Shown here piece by piece: positions 32,550 through 41,225 of a stretch of DNA of 45,076 nt. How positions within the stretch are numbered: the stretch's first letter is position 1; every line of letters starts with the position of its first letter. Source of the DNA: Chloroflexota bacterium (GTDB lineage Bacteria > Chloroflexota > Limnocylindria > Limnocylindrales > CSP1-4); the NCBI GenBank assembly GCA_027364875.1, contig DAHXON010000018.1, positions 1 to 45,076 on the forward strand. The letters run 5' to 3'. Position numbers and translations under genes: made by a program. A model generated the notes under the pieces. It saw only the letters and a list, made by a program, of their open reading frames with translations. It ran no database searches and had not been told where the DNA came from.

Positions 32550-35489
32550 CTACTCGCGTCCGAGGTGGAGGCGTGCCGCCACCGACGCCGCCGCACCTCG
32601 TGTCGGGACACCGAGCTTGGCGAGGATATGCGTCACGTGCGAGGAAGCCGTCTTCTCGCTGATGAACAGCAATGCTGCAATCTCGCGATTCGTACGACCC
32701 TCGATTACTAGATCGAGGACTTCACGCTCCCGCGGGCTCAGCCCGAGACGATCCAGACTGGCCCCGTTCGAGGGTGGCGCAGGCGCCTGTCCGGCGAGCT
32801 CCAGGCGCGCCCGCCGGGCCAGGGACAGGATGCCCTCGTGCATGGTGGTCGCGCCAAGCGCCAACGTGCGCTGCCAGGCGGCGCCGAGTACGCGACCGGC
32901 ATCGCGACGATGCCCACAGCCGAGGAGCGCAGCCGCCTGATGTGTCAGGGCGTAGGGCACGAGGTGTGGGGCGATCCACCCCTCGAGCGCTTCAGCCGCG
33001 GCTGCCCATCCGGCGGGATCGGCGCGACCGTCCAGGCGCGCGGCTTCGGCGAGACCCCACGCGCCGAGCGTCCGGATCGTCGGGCCGACAGTCATCCCGG
33101 GCACGAGCGCGCCGGACAGGGCGGCATTGAGGCATGCCCGATGCGCCGCGACTCTGACGCGCACCTCAGCCTCAACACGACGCCCGATCGGAGCCTCAAG
33201 TACGTCAGCCGCGGCGCGCAGGCCCAGCACTGCGAGGTGCACCCTCGTCGTCACCGCTTCGTCGACGAGTGAGGCCATCGCGTCGTCGATCACATCGAGG
33301 CCGCTCTCGGGCCGGCGTCGCGCGAGCTCCGCTTCCACAAGACCCACCCAGGCCCATCGCCCCCGAAGATTGAACCGTCGGTCGCTCGACGCGTGGACCG
33401 CTCGCAGGTCGGCCTCACCCTCGTCGAGCTGGCCGCGTTGGACACGGATGCGCCCGCGCAGATAGCGCGCCGCGTCGACCACATACGCCGCGGGCTCGGC
33501 CCGCAGGAGCTCGTCGACGCCCCTCGCGCAGGCGTCCCAGTCCCCCTGGTTGAAGTCGACCTCGAGCTCGAGCCCGCGGATATAGCCCTCCCAGATCTGG
33601 AGGACATCGACGCGCTCGGCCACCACGCGAAATGCGGCGAGCGCGCTCATCGCAGCCGTCGCGTCCCGCGTTCGCGTGAGGACGTCGGGCAAGTTCACGT
33701 GGGGCACCAGCAGCGCATATGGGTCGTCAGAATCGGCCGTCAGGACGATCCCTCGCTGAAGGTCCGCCACGGCCTGCGCCTCGTCGCCGAGCTGGAAACC
33801 TGCGGAACCGCGGACGGCTAGAGCCATGCCCTCGATCGAGGTTGCACCAACGGCTGCCGCCATCGCCGCCGCGTCCGTCGAGAGAGCGACGGCTTCGGTG
33901 TACCGGCATGTCTCATGCCGTGCGGCGGCCGCGCCCCATAGTGCGAACGCACGATCAGGCGTCGGCGGGTCCGCCGGAATGAGGGCCAGCGCCCGCTCGG
34001 CCGCAGCCGGCCACTGCCGAGCCTCGCCTACAAGGTCGAGCCAGCAGCCGAGCCGCGCGTACATCCGTCCGAGCCGCCGGGGCTCAGCCAGCTCGTCGGT
34101 CTCGGCGATCGCCGCCCGCTCGAGCATGACGGCGCCTGGCTGATCGTTTGCGACGAACGCCAGGAAGGCGGCGCGGTCGAGCAGCCCGGCGTGGTCGGTC
34201 GCCGCGACCGATGGGGCCTCCGGCACGAGGTCCCAGAGCGAGACCGCGCGCTGGCAGTGCGCGTACGCCTCGGCCCAGGCGGGCAACTGTGCGGCGGCGT
34301 CCGCGGCCCGCATGGACTCCTGGAGGGCCTCGCTGCGCCGCTCCGCAGCCAGCCAGTGACGCGCCAGCTCGCCGTGCCGGCCCGCCTCTGTCCGGAGTCC
34401 GAGCTCCGGCCGGTCCGACAGGATCGCGGCCAGGCGCCAATGCACGTTCGCCCGATCGCGCGGCGACATTCGCTCGCGGACGGCGTCGCCGAGGAGCTCG
34501 TGGTGGAGCGCGACGCGTGTCGTCTCCGGATCGTTCGTCAGGAGACCGTGGGCGATCCCCTCCGCGAAGCCTTGATCGAGCTCGGCCGTCGAACCGCCAA
34601 ACACAGCCTCGATGAGCGCGCCGTCGACCGGACGTCCGGCCACCGCCACGAGCTCCAGCACCTGCCGCGCCGGCTCGGCGATGCCCTGAAGCCGGATCAG
34701 CAGTAGCTCGCGCACCGTCGGCGGAAGTGCCCGGCCCGGCAGCCAGCCCGACGCGGCAAGTTCGCGTGCGAAGAACGGGTTGCCCTCCGAGCGCGTGGCG
34801 ATCGCGGCGAGCGTGTCCGCCGATCCGTCTGGCCGGACGGCCCGCACAAGTGCGTCAAGGGCCAAACCCTCGAGAGGTGGCACGTCGATCCGCCGAGCTC
34901 GATCGCTCGCAACCAGCTCGGCCAGGACCGATCCTGGCACCTCGTCGGCGACCTCCTCGCTCCGGAAGCTCGCGACCACGAGCGTTCGGCCCTGCCGTAG
35001 CCGGCGCACGAGATATGAGAGGAGCTCCAGGCTCGATCGATCAGCCCAGTGGACGTCCTCGATAACCAGCAACGTCGGATCGGGAACTCGATCGAACACG
35101 GCGCGTGCCGCCTCGTAGAGGCGGATCCGCTCGGGCTCACGGGTCGGCCGCGTGCCCAGCTCCGGCAACAGCGCCGCCAGGGCGCGAGCATCCGAGCCGC
35201 CGAAGATCGCCTCGTCGTCGCCGAGCGATTCCCGTAGTCGGCCCAAAGCCTCTACAAAGGGCGCGAAGGGCAGCGTACTCGCGCCAAGGGGAAGGCATCC
35301 GCCACGGATGACCGTCGCGCGACATGCGGCGGCGCGCGACGAGAACTGATCGAGCAGACGCGTCTTGCCAATGCCGGCCTCGCCGCCGATGAGGAGGCCC
35401 GGACGCTCGGAGCGAAGCTCGAGCGCCTCGGCGAGCGCACCCAACTCGGCGTCGCGCCCGACGAACGGCGGCCGGTCACCAACCCCCAT
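32550..35489 (-). CDS. LuxR-family regulator of the large ATPase (LAL) type
   Basis: The 979-residue product has three parts. An AAA-type ATPase begins PPFVGRDAELGALAEALE, with Walker A GGEAGIGKT (35-43) and Walker B LLVIEDVHWADR (about 143). A long TPR-like helical region spans about 350-890. The LuxR helix-turn-helix is at about 910-975 (LGLSPREREVLDLVIEGRTN, then LFISEKTASSHVTHILAKLG). LAL proteins bind an inducer through the helical part and activate genes. ATG 35489 is preferred to the longer frame to 35687, because the GRDAELG start of the ATPase then sits at the N terminus. It is divergent from an NmrA-like gene, its most likely target. Confidence 0.92.
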   Translation of the reverse strand: MGVGDRPPFVGRDAELGALAEALELRSERPGLLIGGEAGIGKTRLLDQFSSRAAACRATVIRGGCLPLGASTLPFAPFVEALGRLRESLGDDEAIFGGSDARALAALLPELGTRPTREPERIRLYEAARAVFDRVPDPTLLVIEDVHWADRSSLELLSYLVRRLRQGRTLVVASFRSEEVADEVPGSVLAELVASDRARRIDVPPLEGLALDALVRAVRPDGSADTLAAIATRSEGNPFFARELAASGWLPGRALPPTVRELLLIRLQGIAEPARQVLELVAVAGRPVDGALIEAVFGGSTAELDQGFAEGIAHGLLTNDPETTRVALHHELLGDAVRERMSPRDRANVHWRLAAILSDRPELGLRTEAGRHGELARHWLAAERRSEALQESMRAADAAAQLPAWAEAYAHCQRAVSLWDLVPEAPSVAATDHAGLLDRAAFLAFVANDQPGAVMLERAAIAETDELAEPRRLGRMYARLGCWLDLVGEARQWPAAAERALALIPADPPTPDRAFALWGAAAARHETCRYTEAVALSTDAAAMAAAVGATSIEGMALAVRGSAGFQLGDEAQAVADLQRGIVLTADSDDPYALLVPHVNLPDVLTRTRDATAAMSALAAFRVVAERVDVLQIWEGYIRGLELEVDFNQGDWDACARGVDELLRAEPAAYVVDAARYLRGRIRVQRGQLDEGEADLRAVHASSDRRFNLRGRWAWVGLVEAELARRRPESGLDVIDDAMASLVDEAVTTRVHLAVLGLRAAADVLEAPIGRRVEAEVRVRVAAHRACLNAALSGALVPGMTVGPTIRTLGAWGLAEAARLDGRADPAGWAAAAEALEGWIAPHLVPYALTHQAAALLGCGHRRDAGRVLGAAWQRTLALGATTMHEGILSLARRARLELAGQAPAPPSNGASLDRLGLSPREREVLDLVIEGRTNREIAALLFISEKTASSHVTHILAKLGVPTRGAAASVAARLHLGRE

Positions 35490-35527
35490 ATCCGCCAACT
35501 GTAGTCCCGGTTGTGTGGCCGCGGTAG

Positions 35528-35624
35528 GGCAATTCCCGAATCCGGCGATTGAGAGCTTCGTGCGGAGGAGGGCATCGGAGCCCGAGGAATACGTGAACTC
35601 CCGATGGCAGGGGAATTGCCTGCC
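35528..35624. promoter_or_regulatory. inverted repeats in the divergent regulator-oxidoreductase region
   Basis: GGCAATTCCC at 35528-35537 recurs inverted as GGGAATTGCC at 35611-35620. The second copy lies in a palindrome, GGCAGG-7-CCTGCC (35606-35624). A similar GCAAATTCCC lies at 35684. These are candidate sites for the divergent LuxR-type regulator. Confidence 0.45.
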
Positions 35625-35741
35625 GCTAGGCTCGACACGCCCTGGGACCCCGTTGGTCGAGCGGCTGGGCTTTCGGGCTGCCTGCAAATTCCCAGGTGCT
35701 CATGCGAGCGGCGCCAGGTTCCGAGAGTTCAGGAGGTCACG

Positions 35742-36647
35742 ATGATCGTTGTCGCCGGAGCGACCGGCATGCTCGGTCGCGAGATCTGCAATCGCCTGGC
35801 CGATAGGGGCGAGCGAGTACGTGCGCTCGTTCGGCGAACCTCCGACCCGAGCAAAGTGGCAGGCCTCCGGGAACTCGGGGCCGAGATGGTCGCGGGCGAT
35901 ATTCGCGAGCCCGCGTCGCTCGACGTGGCCTGCGCCGGAGCGAGCGCGGTCATCACCACCGTCTCTGCGATGCCGTTTTCCTACGAGCCCGGAGTCAACG
36001 ACATCGCCACAACGGATGTGGCAGGAACACGAGCGCTCATCCGCGCCGCCCGCGACGCTGGCGTCGGCCACTTCATTTACACGTCGTTCTCGGCCAACCT
36101 GGACCTGGAGTGCCCCCTCCGGAACGCAAAGCGAGCCGTCGAAGCGACGCTCCGCGCCTCGGGGATGCGCTACACCATCCTCCGCCCGAGTGCCTTCATG
36201 GAGGTCTGGCTGAGTCCCGCCGTCGGCTTCGACTACCCGAACGCCCGAGCAACGATCTACGGCGTCGGCGACCGTCCGATCAGCTTCATCGCAATCGGCG
36301 ACGTGGCCGAGTTCGCGGTTCGGAGCTTGACTGAGCCTGCGGCCCGCAATGCGACCCTCGAGCTGGGCGGACCCGAGGCGGTGGCTCCGCTCGACGCGGT
36401 GCGTATCTTCGAGCGCATCTCGGGACGCCCCTTCGAGCTCACCCACGTGCCAGAAGAAGCGCTCGTGGCGCAGCAAGCTGCCGCGACCGACGAGATGGCG
36501 CAGACATTTCCGGCACTCATGCGGGGCATGGCCCTTGGTGATGCCATCCCGATGGCGGCCCTTCTCTCGACCATCCCGGTTGAACTCACGTCCGTGGTCG
36601 GCTACGCGGAGAAGGTGCTCGGCAGAACGCCGGCACACACGCAGTAG
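35742..36647 (+). CDS. NmrA-like NAD(P)-binding oxidoreductase or sensor
   Basis: The 301-residue product is an atypical short-chain dehydrogenase of the NmrA/SDR-a5 type. It has the Rossmann motif VVAGATGMLGREI (GATGMLG), the dinucleotide-side residues VRALVRRTSD, GAEMVAGDIREP, HFIYTSFSAN in place of the usual YxxxK, and YTILRPSAFMEVW. Members either reduce quinones and small substrates or bind NAD(P) as redox sensors; which applies is not clear. AGGAGG lies 5 bases before ATG 35742. It is divergent from the LuxR-type regulator and could be induced by it. The frame is open further upstream to 35604, but that part lacks a start with a ribosome site. Confidence 0.88.
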   Translation: MIVVAGATGMLGREICNRLADRGERVRALVRRTSDPSKVAGLRELGAEMVAGDIREPASLDVACAGASAVITTVSAMPFSYEPGVNDIATTDVAGTRALIRAARDAGVGHFIYTSFSANLDLECPLRNAKRAVEATLRASGMRYTILRPSAFMEVWLSPAVGFDYPNARATIYGVGDRPISFIAIGDVAEFAVRSLTEPAARNATLELGGPEAVAPLDAVRIFERISGRPFELTHVPEEALVAQQAAATDEMAQTFPALMRGMALGDAIPMAALLSTIPVELTSVVGYAEKVLGRTPAHTQ

Positions 36648-36734
36648 AGGTAGACCCGTGAGGAGGTGGAGCAAGGAACACGCAAAGCGCAAATTCCGCC
36701 CACGCATTCGAAATCCTCGAGAGGAGGAACAAGG

Positions 36735-37271
36735 ATGAAGCCGAAGACACACTGGCGCGGCGCAATTGGGCTCGCGCTCGGTGTAGCACTGCTGCTGTCG
36801 GTGGCCGCACCGGCGGCCGCCGCAGGTTACGTGCGGCCATTCCTCGGCATCGACAAGGGCACGAGCACGATCGGGCCGGCGATCGCCGCCTGTCCCACCG
36901 GGACGATGTTCTTTGTCCAGGACAACGGCACCGGGTACTTCGCGCCCCTGGGCCGCGTGCATTACACCCTTGAACAATGCGCCGCCGTCGATTTCACGAC
37001 AGGTGAGGGCTGGACCACCAAGAACGGCTCGATGACGATCACCGCCGCCCATGGCGACCGACTCGTGCTCTCCTACCGCATGAAGTTCCTGGCGACGCCA
37101 ATGCCCGTTCCGACAACGGCCAGGGCGCACATCGATTGGGTGGCTGCCGGCGGAACCGGCCGCTTCGTGGCGACCAGGGGCGCCGGTATGGCCTCGTTCA
37201 CCATCAATTACACCGAGGATCTCCTCGGGGGTACCACCTCCTCGGTCTGGTGGGGCTGGATCGCGTATTGA
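36735..37271 (+). CDS. secreted hypothetical protein
   Basis: The 178-residue product begins MKPKTHWRGAIGLALGVALL and has a Sec signal peptide with cleavage after about AAPAAAA (residue 29-30). The mature part is beta-rich with many Gly, Thr and aromatic residues (YVRPFLGIDKGTSTIG, GTMFFVQDNGTGYFAPLGRV, then SSVWWGWIAY at the end) and two Cys. It looks like a small beta-barrel or lipocalin-like exported domain, but I cannot assign a family. GAGGAGG lies upstream of ATG 36735. It follows the oxidoreductase by 87 bases and precedes another secreted protein, so the three may be co-transcribed. Confidence 0.75.
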   Translation: MKPKTHWRGAIGLALGVALLLSVAAPAAAAGYVRPFLGIDKGTSTIGPAIAACPTGTMFFVQDNGTGYFAPLGRVHYTLEQCAAVDFTTGEGWTTKNGSMTITAAHGDRLVLSYRMKFLATPMPVPTTARAHIDWVAAGGTGRFVATRGAGMASFTINYTEDLLGGTTSSVWWGWIAY

Positions 37272-37337
37272 CCGCGGCGCCGGCTGGGTCACCGGTCTCC
37301 TCAGGCCGGGGGCCGGGACAATCTGGAGTCTGGATAG

Positions 37338-38345
37338 ATGAAGACGATCTTGTTCGGGCGTGGCCGCCACGCCGCAGTCTTGTTTGCCATTGTTGCGGCC
37401 AGTCTCGTCGGCGCCGCGCCGGCCGCAGCCGCGCAGGCCCAACCCAACCACGAGCTTCAGGCGAAGCTCGTTGCCGACTTGCCGACGGGCACGTTCGCGG
37501 AAAGCCTCGCGATCGATTACCACGGTAACTTGTTCATCTCGGACACCGACCTCGCATCGTCGACGGGACAGATATGGAGGCTTACGCCGGGAGGCGCTCT
37601 CACCAAGTTCGGGCCGCCCATCACGGGCCTCGATGCCGGGTTCCTCTCGGGACTCGCCTTTGACGATCTCGGAAGGCTTTACGTCGGCCGCGTGAACACG
37701 TCGGACTGGCAGACGTTCACGGGCTCGATCATTCGTGTGGGTGCACACAGTGCCTCGGTCGTCGCCGGCTTCCCGGCCGGCGGCAGTTTTCCGAACGGAC
37801 TTGCCTTCCATCTCGGGTATCTCTACGTCGCGGACAGCATCGGCGGCGCTATCTACAGGTTCCGGCCGACCGACCAGGACCAGGTCATCACTTCGCCGTG
37901 GTTCCAGGACACGTTGCTGTCGCCCGAGGGCGATCTCGGCGCCAACGGCATCGCGTTCTGGGGTCGGGATCTCTTTGTCGGCAACTACTCGACCGGCACG
38001 ATCATCCGGCTGCCTATCGTCTCCGGCGGTCTGCCGGGGACACCGCATGTCGTAGTCTCGGATGCGTCTCTCGTGTCGGCTGATGGCCTCGCCTTCGACG
38101 CCTACGGCAGGCTCTGGATCACGGTGAACTACAGCGAAAGGCTCATGCTTGTTACTCGGCAGGGAACTGTGACCACGATGGCAGAAGGCTTCCCGTCGCT
38201 GGACTATCCGACTCAGCCGGCCTTCGGTACGACGATCGGTTCGCTTCGGACCCTCTACGTCACCAACGGCGGGTTCGGCTCGGGCACCCCGACCATCGTC
38301 TCCTACGCGGTCGGCGTGGGCGGCGTGCGTCTACCCAACCCGTAG
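37338..38345 (+). CDS. secreted SMP-30/NHL-like beta-propeller protein
   Basis: The 335-residue product has a signal peptide (MKTILFGRGRHAAVLFAIVA, cleavage near AAAAQA). Its mature part is built of propeller blades with the SMP-30/gluconolactonase signature: ESLAIDYHGNLFISDTD, LSGLAFDDLGRLYVGRVN, PNGLAFHLGYLYVADSIGGA, ANGIAFWGRDLFVGNYSTG and ADGLAFDAYGRLWITVNYSE. Relatives are lactonases or binding proteins, often calcium dependent. The catalytic substrate cannot be inferred. It follows the small secreted protein by 66 bases on the same strand, and the two may form an exported pair. Confidence 0.85.
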   Translation: MKTILFGRGRHAAVLFAIVAASLVGAAPAAAAQAQPNHELQAKLVADLPTGTFAESLAIDYHGNLFISDTDLASSTGQIWRLTPGGALTKFGPPITGLDAGFLSGLAFDDLGRLYVGRVNTSDWQTFTGSIIRVGAHSASVVAGFPAGGSFPNGLAFHLGYLYVADSIGGAIYRFRPTDQDQVITSPWFQDTLLSPEGDLGANGIAFWGRDLFVGNYSTGTIIRLPIVSGGLPGTPHVVVSDASLVSADGLAFDAYGRLWITVNYSERLMLVTRQGTVTTMAEGFPSLDYPTQPAFGTTIGSLRTLYVTNGGFGSGTPTIVSYAVGVGGVRLPNP

Positions 38346-38437
38346 CAATCAAGCAAAGCCGCGTTCGACAAGGAACATTCAAATGCGGTTCATCCAGGAG
38401 TCCGGTTACTCGATCAAGCCGGCCAAGCCGTAGCGTT

Positions 38438-38644
38438 TCAGCAGTGGATCATCTCGACGTGAGACCCCTCGGTCGAGCGCCTCGACATTTCGAAAGTGGC
38501 GTAGAACGCCTCCGCCGCGGCAAGGTACTGCTTGAGTTGGCCCTCGCCCGGCGGAACTCGGTCGTACTTCATGGCATTGCGAGTGGCCCGGAGCGCTTGG
38601 AAGCGGCGAGCGTAGATGCTCAGGCCAGGCTGGTACGCCTCAGT
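38438..38644 (-). pseudogene. remnant of a HEPN-like gene, lacking its start
   Basis: Between the stops at 38645-38647 and 38438-38440 the minus strand reads 68 residues that look like real protein: YQPGLSIYARRFQALRATRN, then AMKYDRVPPGEGQLKQYLAA, then AEAFYATFEMSR. The pattern of paired helices with RATRNAMKYD resembles HEPN-type domains found in toxin-antitoxin and nucleotidyltransferase pairs. There is no ATG, GTG or TTG at its front and no partner gene, so it seems to be a 3' remnant. The internal ATG at AMKYD would leave only about 42 residues. The family call is tentative. Confidence 0.45.
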
Positions 38645-38730
38645 CTAGATAACGAGACACTCGATGGCCCGTGCGTGGAAGCCGGCCTCGGTTCCCAGGA
38701 GCTTGTGAAGGGTTAGCTGAAGTCCGCGCC

Positions 38731-39306
38731 CTAGAGTTTCGCCGCCGCGGCCTGAGCCAGTGTCTTCTCGGCTGCCTCGATCTGGTCGAGCGTCACGTTG
38801 AGCCGCTGGATGGCGACGGTGTATGAATTGGATCCCTTCTTGAACACGAGCTGCGTGCCAATCGTGCCCGCGACGAGGAAGCACGCCGCATCGCCAACGC
38901 CTTCGACCTTCACGATCGAGGGGTCGGAGAGGCTGCAGGTGTCCTCATATGTCGCTCCGGACCCCGTGCTCGAGATGCTGATGGATGCGTTCGTTTGGTT
39001 CTGCCAGAGACACATCTGCCCGCCGTTCTGGAGTACGCCTGCGCCGAGCGATCCTCCACCAGCGGCGTCGACCTGGTTCTGCGTCCACACCGCGCACAGG
39101 TTGGATACCGCACTCTGTCCGCCTTGTGATGCGGGGGTGACAAGGGAGGTGGGAGGGGTTTCAGACGCGGCCGGACCGGCTCCTGTCGCGCCGGCCACGT
39201 TGGCGGTCGGAGTCGCACCGCCCGACGACCCGCATGCCGCGACGACGAGCACCGTGAGCGCGCAAATCAGGAGTCTGCCGCCGCGCTCGGCGGCCGGTCT
39301 TGTCAA
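38731..39306 (-). CDS. lipoprotein, DUF3558-like in layout
   Basis: From TTG 39306 the product has 191 residues with a short basic N terminus, a hydrophobic stretch and lipobox VAAC (Cys25), then GSSGG and a Thr/Pro/Ala-rich linker. The mature domain (from about residue 70) reads NLCAVWTQNQVDAAGGGSLG, CLWQNQTNASISIS, YEDTCSLSDPSIVKVEGVGD and AACFLVAGTIGTQLVFKKGS. This CxW, GDAA and C pattern is like actinobacterial DUF3558-type lipoproteins. The frame is open to ATG 39414, but that start would put 60 residues before the lipobox. TTG 39306 lacks a clear ribosome site, so the start is uncertain. Confidence 0.7.
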   Translation of the reverse strand: MTRPAAERGGRLLICALTVLVVAACGSSGGATPTANVAGATGAGPAASETPPTSLVTPASQGGQSAVSNLCAVWTQNQVDAAGGGSLGAGVLQNGGQMCLWQNQTNASISISSTGSGATYEDTCSLSDPSIVKVEGVGDAACFLVAGTIGTQLVFKKGSNSYTVAIQRLNVTLDQIEAAEKTLAQAAAAKL

Positions 39307-40241
39307 CCGTGAAATCGCCCAAACCGTCCTGCCAGGGCGCTTCCCCCCAGGCTTCGCAGTGGGTCCAAACCAGCGACTGGGCGAGCCCGCGCTCGGCCCT
39401 GGAACGATGACCATCGCGCTACCCCACGTCGTATCGGGCTCACAGATTCCGGTTGCCCGTTGGCGAGAATGGCAGCCGCAGGTGCGGCCCGGAAGTTCTG
39501 TCTCGCGAGGCGGTTTGCGCCGCTCGCATTCCGCGACGGCGGTGCAAGAGGACCCACGCTCAACCCGAAGTCGGCCTGTCCGTCCGGATCGGCGCCGATC
39601 GATTCCGTCGCTCTGGGACCGCGGCCGCTACGGGACGGCTCGTTCCAGCTTCTCGAGGAGAGCCCGATACCGACCCCGGACGGCTATCGGTTCGTCGGTG
39701 AGAAGTGACGAAGGTCATGTGACGGCAATGTGGTCGTCGTCACGGACACGAGGAGGCGCCACGCACGATGCGCCACGCAGCCGCGGCTCGACGCCGTGCG
39801 GCGCGGCGCGGCCGATCCTCGGCGGCGATTACCTTCGATCCGATCCGTGACATCTGGCCCGTCCGGGTTGACCCATTCGGACCCTGTGCATACGGCGGCG
39901 GCGGGCTCAGCCTGTGACGCGAAGGGGAGTAGTCCTGCCGCCTCCCCGGGCGGCACGAGGAGATCGACAGACCCGGCGACGAGCCCGGTCTCCTCACCTC
40001 ACCAGAGGCGGACAAGACCTTCGACCAGCCCCCAGGTCGAGGCATCCGACGGTCGGACCTCCAGGGGATGAGTCGGAGGTGCTCCGCCGATGCGGCCCAA
40101 GCTCGCCGTCGTCCTCGCCTCTCGGCGCCCCCTGGTCGGTCGTCGCGGCGCCTCCTCCCGCTCTTCCAGTGCATCGGCTCGTGTGCGCCTTCCGCACCCA
40201 CGAGTTCGATCGATTGTGATTCCGAATGAAAGGAGACTCCA
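39307..40241. other. about 0.9 kb without a supported gene
   Basis: Two short plus-strand frames deserve mention but not a gene call. Frame 39460-39708 (82 residues) ends in protein-like LLEESPIPTPDGYRFVGEK but has no ribosome site. Frame 39768-39917 (49 residues) has AGGAGG 11 bases before its ATG and reads FDPIRDIWPVRVDPFGPCAY. Either could be a gene remnant or a small gene. No RNA gene or repeat is seen. Confidence 0.45.
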
Positions 40242-40604
40242 ATGGCCGAGATGACCGTCCTGATATGCCCGAAGTGCCAGGGCGCGATGCGGACATACGA
40301 ACGCAGCGGCGTCGTCATCGATCAGTGCACGGACTGCCGGGGAATCTTCTTCGATTACGGCGAGCTCGAGCGGCTCATTGACGCCGAGATGATGGCGACC
40401 GGCAGGCAGCGCAACCAGTTAGGCGACGCCCGCGACAGCGACCGGGACTCGGATCCCGGCCGGAATCGCGATCCGCGGGAGCATGTTCCCGACGTTGGCG
40501 ATGACGACTGGCGCGGGCGCGACAGCCGGGGTCGCCCGGCCGGCGGCGAGCGGCGGCGCGAAAGCCGCTTCGGCGGCATCCTCGACATCTTCGGCGGCGA
40601 CTGA
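40242..40604 (+). CDS. TFIIB-type zinc-ribbon protein
   Basis: The 120-residue product starts with a zf-TFIIB domain: LICPKCQGAMRTYERSGVVI, then QCTDCRGIFFDYGELERLID. The two CxxC pairs (about residues 9-12 and 30-33) and the GIFFD-x-GELE motif are diagnostic of this family of small cytosolic zinc proteins, whose role is not established. The rest is a disordered Arg/Asp/Gly-rich tail ending in RFGGILDIFGGD, which may bind a partner. AAAGGAG lies before ATG 40242. The next gene starts 17 bases after its stop, so the two form a small operon. Confidence 0.88.
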   Translation: MAEMTVLICPKCQGAMRTYERSGVVIDQCTDCRGIFFDYGELERLIDAEMMATGRQRNQLGDARDSDRDSDPGRNRDPREHVPDVGDDDWRGRDSRGRPAGGERRRESRFGGILDIFGGD

Positions 40605-40621
40605 GCTTCAAGGAGTGTGCG

Positions 40622-40843
40622 ATGACTGCGGGAATGGTCAGTCTCTACGCGCTCGCGACTCTGCTCGGCGTGGCGCCAACCGTCCTGCGGGCGACACTGG
40701 GCCGGGCGGGAATCAAGCTCAGCCCAGATAGCCAGGCCTCCGAGTCGGATCTCGCGAGGGTATTTGGACCGGAGGCCGCGCGCGAGTTCATCCGGCGGGC
40801 AAAGGATCGGGCCGGGCTCCGGCGACAGGAAGGGCACCGATAG
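40622..40843 (+). CDS. small helix-turn-helix-like protein, 73 residues
   Basis: The product is short and helical: MVSLYALATLLGVAPTVLRA, then LGRAGIKLSPDSQASESDLA, then VFGPEAAREFIRRAKDRAG. The first part resembles the helix-turn-helix of a small MerR/excisionase-like or translation-factor N-terminal domain (ALATLLGVAPTVLRATLGRAGI). AAGGAG lies about 9 bases upstream of the ATG. It follows the zinc-ribbon gene by 17 bases. DNA binding is only a possibility; the tail is strongly basic. Confidence 0.65.
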   Translation: MTAGMVSLYALATLLGVAPTVLRATLGRAGIKLSPDSQASESDLARVFGPEAAREFIRRAKDRAGLRRQEGHR

Positions 40844-40874
40844 TGAGCTACTTCGGAGTCCCCGCAGGCAGGGA

Positions 40875-41225
40875 TCAGGTGAGGCCCCAGCCGAGGAGGT
40901 TCCAGGCGGCCAGCTGAAGGGTCAGGGCCGACGTCGCCACGGTCAGGGCGACGTACGCCGGCCGGGCCCGGGGTGCCCACCACCGCCGGGCCCAGCCGAC
41001 CGACGCGAACACGACCATCGAGACCGCGAGGAGCGCCACCGCAAGCGGCAGGTGGAGGGCGAGCCGGAGGCCCGGCGGCAGTTCCAGCCAGCCCAGGAAG
41101 CCCGAATCCACGAGGCCCGGGGCAAGCGCGATGAGCGCGATCATCTCCGCAAGGATGGCTTCGGCAGAGACGGCGATCGCAAAGGCAGCGGGAGTTCCGG
41201 CACGGGATCGGGCGAGCGTGCGAAC
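40875..41225 (-). pseudogene. C-terminal membrane domain fragment, probably of a beta-lactamase-like serine hydrolase
   Basis: The minus strand ends with about 116 residues forming three or four membrane helices: FAIAVSAEAILAEMIALIAL, LRLALHLPLAVALLAVSMVV, then RWWAPRARPAYVALTVATSA and LQLAAWNLLGWGLT. The end (W-x-R, Y, AAWNLLGW) is like the membrane tail of CubicO-type beta-lactamase-family hydrolases. No catalytic domain precedes it: upstream of about 41225 the frame overlies the facing TPR gene and reads unlike protein. It therefore looks like a 3' remnant cut near 41220. The parent family is a tentative call. Confidence 0.5.

Noticed and set aside
38798-39850. 350-residue plus-strand open frame
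   Set aside because: It is antisense to the lipoprotein gene, whose lipobox and Cys pattern are convincing; the plus frame shows no domain and no ribosome site.
40764-41216. Upstream part of the TPR open frame
   Set aside because: It reads as charged low-complexity sequence opposite the membrane fragment and lacks TPR-like residues.
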